Source of the DNA: JBDTCS01 sp039923455
Lineage (GTDB): Bacteria; Bacteroidota; Ignavibacteria; Palsa-1295
Assembly: GCA_039923455.1 (NCBI GenBank)
Contig: JBDTCS010000218.1
Coordinates: forward strand, 1-7,440
DNA: 7,440 nucleotides
Direction of reading: 5' to 3'
Translations under genes and position numbers: made by a program
In this document: piece by piece, positions 1-7,000 of the stretch
How the letters are laid out: each line of letters opens with the position of its first letter
Numbering within the stretch: the stretch's first letter is position 1
The notes under the pieces: generated by a model
Databases searched by the model: none
Seen by the model: only the letters and a program-made list of their open reading frames with translations
What the model was told of the DNA's origin: nothing

Positions 1-690
1 GTAACGCTTGGTGATCTGGATCGCACGAGCACCGTCGCGGATATCGGCACAGGTACCGGACATCTCGCTATCGCTCTTGCACCATACATACGTTTGCTCT
101 ATGCTGTCGATACGGCAAGCCAAATGCTCGAGCAACTTCGCCGCAATTCCACAGCGCTTGGTTTATCGAATATTCACACGATCGAAGCTCCCGGCGAGAA
201 GACAGGTCTTCGCGAATCGAGTCTTGATCTCATAGTGCTCTCGCAAGTATTTCATTGGATGGATCGGCCGGTCGCGGTGCAGGAGATGCATCGGATTCTA
301 AAACCGGGTCAACCAATGATCGTGATGTGGAACAGAATCGTAAACGCTGAGGATGAGTACTTTAAGCGATTGCAAGATCTGATCATTCAATTCAATCCTC
401 GCTACCCGGGCGGGATAGATATTATCAGCAAAGATTTTTCAGAAGTGATCGAGCACTCCAATCTCTTCACTGCTCCCGAGCTCTACACGTTTCCTTTTTC
501 AAAAGAGTATAACGCTGAGGCCTACGTTGGCTACCTACTTTCAAAGTCGTATATCGGAGTTGGTATTCCGAACAGCATTCGTTCGGAGTTCATGGAGCAA
601 GCGTTTGATCTACTGCATAGCTCGTTTCGAGGTGGCCGCATAACCGAGCATTATGAGACCGTCTTGCTCGTCGCTCGCAAACAATCTTAG
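1..690 (+). CDS. Class I SAM-dependent methyltransferase, 5' partial
   Basis: The reading frame is open from base 1 to the TAG at 688-690, giving 229 residues; the true start lies before the window. The glycine-rich SAM-binding motif I (VADIGTGTGHLAIALA) is at window residues 12-27. The acidic residue ending strand beta2 (AVD, D37) follows, and then the post-motif-II stretch LDLIVLSQVFHWMD at residues 75-88. The FHWMD signature is characteristic of Methyltransf_11-type enzymes related to the trans-aconitate methyltransferase and UbiE-like groups. These transfer a methyl group from SAM to a small molecule, but the substrate cannot be read from the sequence. The family is usually about 240-260 residues long, so roughly 15-30 N-terminal residues are missing. 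An internal TTG at 94 would cut off motif I and is not the start. The next gene begins about 100 bases downstream, and a role in metal handling is not indicated. Family assignment is firm; function is not. Confidence 0.9.
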   Translation, partial: VTLGDLDRTSTVADIGTGTGHLAIALAPYIRLLYAVDTASQMLEQLRRNSTALGLSNIHTIEAPGEKTGLRESSLDLIVLSQVFHWMDRPVAVQEMHRILKPGQPMIVMWNRIVNAEDEYFKRLQDLIIQFNPRYPGGIDIISKDFSEVIEHSNLFTAPELYTFPFSKEYNAEAYVGYLLSKSYIGVGIPNSIRSEFMEQAFDLLHSSFRGGRITEHYETVLLVARKQS

Positions 691-792
691 CAAGATCGGC
701 TAAAACTGTATGTATTGCTCCATTTCTGAGCGAATGGGAAACATTTGACGAATCTGGTCGTTGCTCCTGACGTGACTACCATTACACATCGG

Positions 793-1182
793 ATGATCGC
801 CATCTTCACGTGCCTCGCACTCGTCTTTTCGAGTGTCGGGGTTACGGTCGTTTCTGTTGCATGTGCCAAGCCACAAGCACGCCAAACGGTAATATGTCCG
901 ATGTGCAAAAAGTCAGCACCACCTCTTCAGCAGAAAAATACTCCTGCATGCTGCAAACAAATTTCCAAGCATCTCTCGCTTCACGCGGAGTTTGAACGCA
1001 CACAGCAAACACATGTTGCTCCTGCCGTACACGTAGCGCTCTTCGCTGCGATCACTGCACTCGAACTTTCCGGTTTTGATTCTGATCTTAGATTTGATGT
1101 CGCTTCATCTTATCGATCAGATACCTTTAACGCAAGCTCCTCTCAGGAGCAGTGCGCCCTCGTCTCAAACTTCCGCATTTAG
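793..1182 (+). CDS. Small exported Cys-containing protein (CPMC and CC motifs)
   Basis: This encodes about 129 residues ending at TAG 1180-1182. The N-terminus is a signal-peptide-like hydrophobic stretch (IAIFTCLALVFSSVGVTVV) followed by an A-C-A site suitable for signal peptidase I. After it come CPMC, a basic and proline-containing linker, and ACC, then a weakly hydrophobic patch (VAPAVHVALFAAITALEL) and a polar C-terminus ending in NFRI. The paired cysteines and the position just ahead of a Cu/Ag-type efflux set suggest a periplasmic metal-binding or sensing protein, but no known domain is recognised. The layout (signal peptide, early Cys motif, CC, short C-terminal tail) recalls the HYC_CC_PP small proteins of Bacteroidota metal loci, although the HYC and PP motifs are absent. 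The start is uncertain. ATG 793 leaves almost no basic n-region, while GTG 772 in the same frame would add a His-Arg n-region; TTG 745 is a third option. No clear Shine-Dalgarno decides it. Confidence 0.62.
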   Translation: MIAIFTCLALVFSSVGVTVVSVACAKPQARQTVICPMCKKSAPPLQQKNTPACCKQISKHLSLHAEFERTQQTHVAPAVHVALFAAITALELSGFDSDLRFDVASSYRSDTFNASSSQEQCALVSNFRI

Positions 1183-1215
1183 TATTCCATCACGAGTATC
1201 GTAAACAAATCCGAT

Positions 1216-1235
1216 CGACTTCCATAGTGAAGTCG
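1216..1235 (+). terminator. Hairpin, possible weak terminator or leader element
   Basis: A perfect 7-bp inverted repeat (CGACTTC at 1216-1222, GAAGTCG at 1229-1235) encloses a 6-base loop. It lies 33 bases after the stop of the small Cys gene. The T-rich tail (ATTTTGTTT) starts only about 8 bases after the stem, which is too far for a classical intrinsic terminator. A partial terminator, an attenuator or simply an RNA structure are all possible. Confidence 0.3.
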
Positions 1236-1269
1236 GTACGTGTATTTTGTTTGCGCAGTTTGATAGCTG

Positions 1270-1284
1270 TTCTCCTTCGGAGAA
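1270..1284 (+). other. Short hairpin 39 bases before the outer-membrane factor start
   Basis: TTCTCC (1270-1275) pairs with GGAGAA (1279-1284) around a TTC triloop. No T-run follows, so it is not an intrinsic terminator. It could stabilise or fold the 5' leader of the efflux mRNA, or it could be chance. Confidence 0.25.
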
Positions 1285-1323
1285 TTTCATTCACACGATT
1301 CACTCTTTTTGGTTTCGAATGCA

Positions 1324-2670
1324 ATGAGCGTAGAAATAATTTATTCCATAAGGCGACACACCGGCATCCTATTGATGGTTACGCTAGGCTGTGCAGTGCT
1401 CTTCAGCCGAACGGCATCCGGACAAGATCCGATGATGCGTCGACCAACCACAGCGCGCAAGGGTGTGAGCTTGAAGGAGCTGTTAGCATCCACAGAGAAT
1501 CATCCAGAACTCCGCGCTGCGAATGCGTCCACGGAGGCAGCAAGGTCGCGCGTTTCCATGCAGAGTTCGCTGATGGACCCGATGATCATCCTCGGCGTGA
1601 ATAATCTCCCGACGAACAGCTTCCGATTCGATGCGGAGATGATGACGAGCAAGTCGATCGGTCTGAGTCAAACCTTTCCTTTCCCTGGCAAGCTGAGCAA
1701 AGCGCATGATGCGGCGATGAAGGAGATTGACGTATCTATTTATGCAGCCGCAGAAAAACGAAATGCGTTACGACGTGATGTGAAGAAGAGCTATTACGAG
1801 CTATTCCATTTATCAAAATCGATTGCGACTTATGACTATCACCTCGAGCAGATCGAAAAGCTGCTTGCCCTCGCGCACGCACGACTTTCGAGTGGAATAG
1901 GGACGGCACAGGAGATTCTCCAACTCGAGATGGATCGAACACAAGCACAAATGAAAATCTTGGAGGATGAATCGACACGCACGGAGCTTATAGGAGAGCT
2001 CTCGAAGTCAAGCGGCTATCTTCCGGACGTTATCTCGTGGCCTGATTCGCTGTTATTAGATCCCGTTCGGTTTAGCGTTGATCAACTCGATTCGATCGCA
2101 CAAAAGCAAAGCCCCTTACTTGCTCGGCTCAGTTCGCAAGTCGAGCAGGATCAACTCTCGGGCGAGCGAGCGCACCTCGATCGCTATCCCGATTTTGATA
2201 TCATGCTGATGTATATGCAACGCGACGCACTTGCACCTCCGGCGGGATCCACGGAGTCGATGGTGCAATCAAATATGTTTTCTGCGGAGCTTCGGTTCAA
2301 TCTGCCGCTTGGTTATGGTGGTAAACTCGCCGATCGTGAGGCCGAAGCGGCCGCGATGTCAGGTATGCATCAAAGTGATCGCGAAGCTATGCATCTTGAA
2401 ATTCGGAGCATGCTCCAATCGCGATTCACACAGCTCGAGGTATTGCGCAAACAATATGCGTTGCTTGTAGGGGAAATGCTGCCTCGCGCGATCGAGAGTT
2501 CGGTACTCGATAGAACAAATTATGCACTTGGAAAGTCCGACCTCACCGGCACGCTATCGCGCTTGACGGAATTGGTCCATCAAGACCATGATCGATATCG
2601 CATCGAGGCGGACTATCACAAACTGCTTGCCGAGATCGAGTACCTCGTCGGTACGGATCTTTTTGAATAA
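1324..2670 (+). CDS. TolC/CusC-type outer-membrane efflux factor
   Basis: The product has 448 residues, the usual length for an outer-membrane factor of an RND system, and forms the trimeric exit duct for metal. The N-terminus has a basic n-region (RRH, 10-12), a hydrophobic core (ILLMVTLGCAVLF) and a likely cleavage after ASG near residue 33. The first OEP repeat contains the family hallmark GLSQTFPFPGKLSKA at about 113-127, followed by long helical stretches. The second repeat opens with AELRFNLPLGYGGKLADRE near residue 325, matching the internal duplication of the family. ATG 1324 is preferred over the in-frame TTG 1309 because the signal peptide is already complete; ATG 1375 would remove its basic region. 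The T-L-G-C at 20-23 is a poor lipobox and hydrophobic residues follow the Cys, so lipidation is doubtful. No Shine-Dalgarno is seen. The gene is followed after 37 bases by the adaptor gene. A cusC-like role is inferred from context. Confidence 0.93.
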   Translation: MSVEIIYSIRRHTGILLMVTLGCAVLFSRTASGQDPMMRRPTTARKGVSLKELLASTENHPELRAANASTEAARSRVSMQSSLMDPMIILGVNNLPTNSFRFDAEMMTSKSIGLSQTFPFPGKLSKAHDAAMKEIDVSIYAAAEKRNALRRDVKKSYYELFHLSKSIATYDYHLEQIEKLLALAHARLSSGIGTAQEILQLEMDRTQAQMKILEDESTRTELIGELSKSSGYLPDVISWPDSLLLDPVRFSVDQLDSIAQKQSPLLARLSSQVEQDQLSGERAHLDRYPDFDIMLMYMQRDALAPPAGSTESMVQSNMFSAELRFNLPLGYGGKLADREAEAAAMSGMHQSDREAMHLEIRSMLQSRFTQLEVLRKQYALLVGEMLPRAIESSVLDRTNYALGKSDLTGTLSRLTELVHQDHDRYRIEADYHKLLAEIEYLVGTDLFE

Positions 2671-2696
2671 GTGATGCAATATAATTTTAGCAATAC

Positions 2697-2700
2697 AAGG
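2697..2700 (+). promoter_or_regulatory. Shine-Dalgarno-like AAGG before the adaptor gene
   Basis: AAGG ends 7 bases before ATG 2708, which is suitable spacing and supports that start. It is the only credible ribosome binding site ahead of a complete gene in this window; the other starts lack one. Confidence 0.4.
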
Positions 2701-2707
2701 TTCAATT

Positions 2708-4009
2708 ATGTCTGAGAACACTTCAAACAAAAAATACACCGCCGTCTGGATAGTGGTCGCGATGATTGCGATCGGACTCGTCGTCTTCGGCTATTTTTTC
2801 CTGATCAAGGAACATTCCAAGTCGGCCGGCACGACTACGGAGGCAATTTACACATGCCCGATGCATCCACAGGTGCAATCCGAGACGTCCGGCAACTGTC
2901 CTATATGTGGGATGACGCTGGTGCTCAAAAAAACGACGAGCACCACGAGTGCCGATACAACGCCCGGTGTACGCTTGACAGAACGATCCGCCTCACTCGC
3001 GAATGTCACGACTGCGGTGGCAGGCGAACGCGCCTTTGTGCGGGATATCATTGCACCAGGTACATTGCAGATTCCGGAATCCGCAGAGCAAACAATTTCT
3101 GCCCGAATACGCGGACGTATCGAGAAGCTATACGTGAACAAGAGTGGCAGCGTTATCACCGAAGGAGCCCGGCTGTATGATATTTATAGTGCTGACTTGC
3201 TCAATTCGGAAAAGGAATACTTGATCTTGAAAGCTTCGGCCTCACACGCAGGAGCAATGCAAAACACTTTGCACGCGCACATCGCCGACGAGACAGACCT
3301 TATTCAATCTGCTCGAAACAAACTTTCTACCTACGGTCTTACGGAGGAACAACTGGACAAGCTCGATGAACGCGGCATTGAGCACGACATTGTTACAATA
3401 CTTGCACCGCGCTCAGGGATCGTATTGCAGAAATCGGTGAATGAGGGTGCGTACGTTGAGGAAGGCACAACACTTTTTGCGGTCGCCGATCTAACAAAGA
3501 TGTGGGCTAATCTTGCGGTCAGCGAAAACGACATGCGGTTTGTTTCGGTCGGTATGCCGGTTGCAATTAGTGCGACTGCGTACCCGAACGAACGGTTCGC
3601 AGGGCGCGTGCTTTACGTCTCGCCTGCACTGGATCCTGCTTCGCATACGATCAAGGTTCGCATCGAGTTGGATAATGCTAGCTTCAAACTTAAGGACCAG
3701 ATGTACGTCTCTGGTGCAATCAGTCTTGGCACCACACGAAGCGTTTCCATTCCTGCGAGCGCGGTCATTCAAACCGGCAAAGCGAATGTCGTGTGGGTCA
3801 AGAATCCAGCAAACGGTGCCTTCAACAGTCGCGAAGTCACGCTTGGCATGCGATCGCCTGACGATTTTTTTCAGGTGCTCGGTGGGCTTAACGCAGGTGA
3901 GGAGATCGCAATCTCCGGTACCTATCTGCTCGACTCCGAACATCAATTCACGCACGGTACAAGTTCTTCCGACGCAGCTTCGATGCCCGGTATGGATATG
4001 TCTCGATAA
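2708..4009 (+). CDS. CusB-type periplasmic adaptor with N-terminal heavy-metal-binding domain
   Basis: This 433-residue membrane fusion protein links the inner-membrane pump to the outer-membrane factor. An uncleaved-looking membrane anchor spans about 13-33 (VWIVVAMIAIGLVVFGYFFL). The heavy-metal-binding domain follows at 48-72, with YTCPMHP (48-54) and CPICGM (64-69). Next come the first beta/lipoyl half near 128-165 (ARIRGRIEKLYV then GSVITEGARLY), an alpha-helical hairpin about 165-225, and the second lipoyl half at 229-262 (APRSGIVLQ, then VNEGAYVEEGTTLF). Beta-barrel and membrane-proximal domains run to about 410 (VYVSPALDP-like turn at 303-310, GGLNAGEEIAISGTYLLDSE at 392-411). The C-terminal tail is Met-rich (SMPGMDMSR, 425-433). 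HMBD-bearing adaptors are known among copper/silver systems, and here the domain lies on the periplasmic side of the anchor. It may replace the N-terminal metal-binding methionines of E. coli CusB. The pump gene starts 27 bases downstream. Metal identity (Cu/Ag rather than Zn/Co/Cd) is inferred mainly from the pump. Confidence 0.94.
   Translation: MSENTSNKKYTAVWIVVAMIAIGLVVFGYFFLIKEHSKSAGTTTEAIYTCPMHPQVQSETSGNCPICGMTLVLKKTTSTTSADTTPGVRLTERSASLANVTTAVAGERAFVRDIIAPGTLQIPESAEQTISARIRGRIEKLYVNKSGSVITEGARLYDIYSADLLNSEKEYLILKASASHAGAMQNTLHAHIADETDLIQSARNKLSTYGLTEEQLDKLDERGIEHDIVTILAPRSGIVLQKSVNEGAYVEEGTTLFAVADLTKMWANLAVSENDMRFVSVGMPVAISATAYPNERFAGRVLYVSPALDPASHTIKVRIELDNASFKLKDQMYVSGAISLGTTRSVSIPASAVIQTGKANVVWVKNPANGAFNSREVTLGMRSPDDFFQVLGGLNAGEEIAISGTYLLDSEHQFTHGTSSSDAASMPGMDMSR
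2849..2914 (+). other. Heavy-metal-binding domain (HMBD) of the adaptor
   Basis: This encodes residues 48-69 of the adaptor. The CPMHP and CPICGM motifs supply four Cys, one His and two Met as potential soft-metal ligands. The spacing of ten residues between the two motifs matches the small YHS-like HMBD found in copper-related adaptors and P-type ATPases. It sits right after the membrane anchor, so it should face the periplasm. Confidence 0.85.
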
Positions 4010-4036
4010 GATTGCGTTGCCAAAAACACTACTATC

Positions 4037-7000
4037 ATGATCGAACGCATAGTTGATTGGAGCGCACATAACAAAGTGATCGTAGGATTCATATTCCTCG
4101 CGGTCGCAGCCGCAGGTGTGTGGGCCGTGATGACAACACCGCTCGACGCGATCCCCGATCTGTCAGAGAATCAAGTCATCGTGTTCACGGAGTACATGGG
4201 CCGTTCGCCGCAGATCGTGGAGGATCAGATCACCTTCCCACTTGTCTCTGCATTGCAAGGATTGCCGAAGGTCAAAGATGTTCGAGCGCAGTCCATGTTC
4301 GGCATGAGCTTTATCTACGTCATCTTTGATGAAGATGCAGAACTTTACTGGGCACGTACGCGCGTGCTCGAAAAACTTGCAACAGTGCAATCGACACTTC
4401 CGGCGGGTGCTAAGACCTCACTCGGCCCGGATGGTACAGGTGTGGGGCAAGTCTTTTGGTACACCGTCGAATCAACAGATAAAGCCCACGACCTCACCAG
4501 TATGCGCACGTTGCAAGATTGGTTCGTGAAGCCACAACTGCAATCGGTCGAGGGCGTTGCAGAAGTTGCGTCGATAGGCGGATATGTTCGGCTCTATCAA
4601 GTGAATGTCGATCCTGAAAAACTTCGTGCATATGGCGTCACGTTGGATGATGTACGCGCAAGTATTCAACGGTCGAACAATGAGGTCGGCGGAAAGATAG
4701 TTGAGATGAATCAGCGCGAGCACTTTGTCCGTGGGCTTGGATATCTGACGTCTGCGCATGACATCGAGTCGCTGACACTCGATGTTCGCTCGGGTGTGCG
4801 GCCCATCTATGTTCGCGATGTGGCGCAAGTAACGATCGATGCAGAGCTCCGACGCGGAGCACTCGAGAAGAATGGCACCGGTGAAGTTGCCGGCGGAATC
4901 GTTGTGATGCGAGCGGGTGAGAATGCAAAAGCGGTAATCGATCGGGTAAAAGCAAAGATCGCGCAGATCGCACCAGGCTTGCCAAAGAACGTTGAAATAC
5001 TCACTTCCTACGATCGTTCGGAATTGATCGAGGCCTCCGTTCACAATCTTCGGAATACACTGTTGGAAGAGGCGGCAATCGTAACACTTGTCATTCTCAT
5101 CTTCCTGTTTCATCTTCCGAGTGCGCTGCGCATAATTATTGAGATCCCGATCTCGGTGCTTATAGCATTTTTGATGATGCGTATCTTCGGCATGACCTCG
5201 AATATTATGTCACTCGGAGGGATCGCGATCGGCATCGGAGTCTTGGTGGATGCCTCGATCGTGATGCTCGAAAATGCGCATCGACATCTTGCCGAGGCAC
5301 AAGAACAGCACGAAGCAACCGGCGCACCCTACGACTTTTCGAAAGTGATTATTCGGAGTGTGAAGCAAGTCGCTCGACCTATCTTCTTTTCGCTTTTGAT
5401 CATCGTCGTCAGCTTTCTGCCTGTATTCATGTTGACGGGACAAGAGGGAAAACTCTTCCATCCACTTGCCTTTACCAAAACATTATCGCTACTCGGGAGT
5501 GCAATCGTCAGCATCACGCTCGTACCTGTCTTGATGCTCGTGTTGATGAAGGGAAAGTTTCGAGCCGAAGAAAAAAATCCGTTGTCGAGGTTCTTTCGAG
5601 CAATGTATCAACCGGTTATCACGTGGGCACTTCGCTTTCCTAAGACCGCGATTGGTCTCAATCTTTTAGCACTCGCCGTCGCCGTACCGATCGCACTCAG
5701 TATGGGAAGCGAGTTCATGCCGGCGCTTGATGAAGGCTCCATGCTATTCATGCCGACGATGCTTCCGAACATCTCACTCGCGGAAGCAACGCGCATCATG
5801 CAGGAGCAAGATGCGATCATCAAACAAGAACCGGAAGTCAGCTTGGTGCTGGGAAAGGTTGGCAAAGCAGAGTCTGCAATCGATCCTGCGCCGATCAGCA
5901 TGATCGAAACGATCGTGACGCTGAAGCCGAAAGATCAATGGCGGCCAGGCTTTACGAAGCGCATGATCCAAGAGGAATTGAATAAGAAGTTACAGATACC
6001 CGGTGTCGCCATCGGTTGGACGCAACCGATCATCAATCGCATAAACATGCTTTCGACCGGAGTGCGGACGGACCTCGGTGTGAAATTTTTCGGTGCGAAT
6101 CTTGATACGCTGGAATCGCTCGCGATTCGTGCAGAGCGTATTTTGAAGGATGTGCCCGGGGCACGGGATGTTGTAGCGGAGCGGACGCAAGGTGGCTCGT
6201 ATCTCGATATTCATGTTGATCCGGAGAAAGCTGCGCGATATGGAATTACACCTGGTATGGTAAATGATATCGTCGCGTCGGCGATCGGAGGAGAGAACGT
6301 TGCAACCATGATCGAAGGACGAGCACGCTTTCCGATCAGCGTGCGATACATGCAAGATTTTCGCAACTCTGTAGCATCTATCGAACAACTACCGGTGCCG
6401 CTACCCACGCAATCCGTTGGAGTTGCGGATTTTGCCACGGGAAATTCGATAGCATCCATCGGTAGTTCGCCAAAGTCTGCTGGGGCAGGGCAAAGTGGAA
6501 TGGACGGAATGTCTACAGGCGCTGCGAGCGCTCCATCGCAATCGCGTTCGGTTGTTTCGACCGAGGCATCCGCTTCCGTTTTTACTCCAGCGCTAACTTC
6601 TTCCGTTACCTTTATTCCGCTCGGATCAATAGCGACAGTTCAGATCGCTCAAGGTCCGCCGATGATCAGCAGCGAGAATACGCTGCTTCGTTCGATCGTG
6701 TTTCTAAACGTGAGAGATCGTGACATGGGGAGCTTTGTCAGCGAAGCCGAAAAAGTATTGCAAGCGAAACTTGTGATTCCAACCGGCTATACGGTTTCGT
6801 GGAGCGGACAATTCGAGAATCAGCAACACGCAAAGGATCGGTTGATGGTGCTGGTTCCGATGGTTTTTATTATCATCTTCGTTTTGCTTTTCTTTACACT
6901 CAAAGATGTCAAAGAAGCAGGCGTCGTGATGCTATCTGTCCCCTTTGCACTTATCGGTGGCGTGTTCTTAAACGCGATACTTGGATACAACTGGTCGGTC

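Larger units (their letters stand above)
1183..1323 (+). other. Non-coding leader of the efflux operon
   Basis: This 141-base gap separates the small Cys protein from the outer-membrane factor gene. It holds two short hairpins (1216-1235 and 1270-1284) and a T-rich stretch around 1243-1251. I see no convincing sigma-70 -35/-10 pair, no exact Bacteroidota-type TTTG/TAnnTTTG pair and no MerR-type operator with a long GC dyad. It is the natural place for the promoter of the three-gene efflux set, unless transcription enters from upstream of the small gene. Confidence 0.45.

Noticed and set aside
720..737. Hairpin CCATT/AATGG after the methyltransferase gene as a terminator
   Set aside because: The stem is five A/T-rich pairs (six with a G-U), the loop is long and no T-run follows, so it cannot be supported as a terminator.
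687..908. Minus-strand ORF opposite the small Cys protein
   Set aside because: The plus-strand frame has a signal peptide and ordered Cys motifs and runs much further. The minus frame shows no start signal or domain.
1381..1395. Possible lipobox (T-L-G-C) in the outer-membrane factor
   Set aside because: The -3 position is Thr, and the hydrophobic core continues past the Cys. An A-S-G cleavage site further on is a better fit for an ordinary signal peptide.
1152..1604. Plus-strand ORF of 150 codons spanning the leader and the start of the outer-membrane factor
   Set aside because: It overlaps the signal peptide and first helix region of a clear OEP gene in another frame, and its composition is Arg/His/Ser-rich with no motif.
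3491..4069. Minus-strand ORF of 192 codons opposite the adaptor gene
   Set aside because: It overlaps the conserved adaptor reading frame and the pump start. It has no signal peptide, domain or ribosome site of its own.
4472..5113. Minus-strand ORF of 213 codons inside the pump gene
   Set aside because: It lies wholly opposite a highly conserved part of the RND permease, and its translation is Cys/His/Arg-rich with no recognisable domain. This is a typical codon-bias shadow.
6407..6604. Pump insert as a frameshift or small mobile-element insertion
   Set aside because: The frame is continuous on both sides, and I see no terminal inverted repeats or direct target duplication at base level. 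Composition of the DNA is not sharply different from its surroundings.
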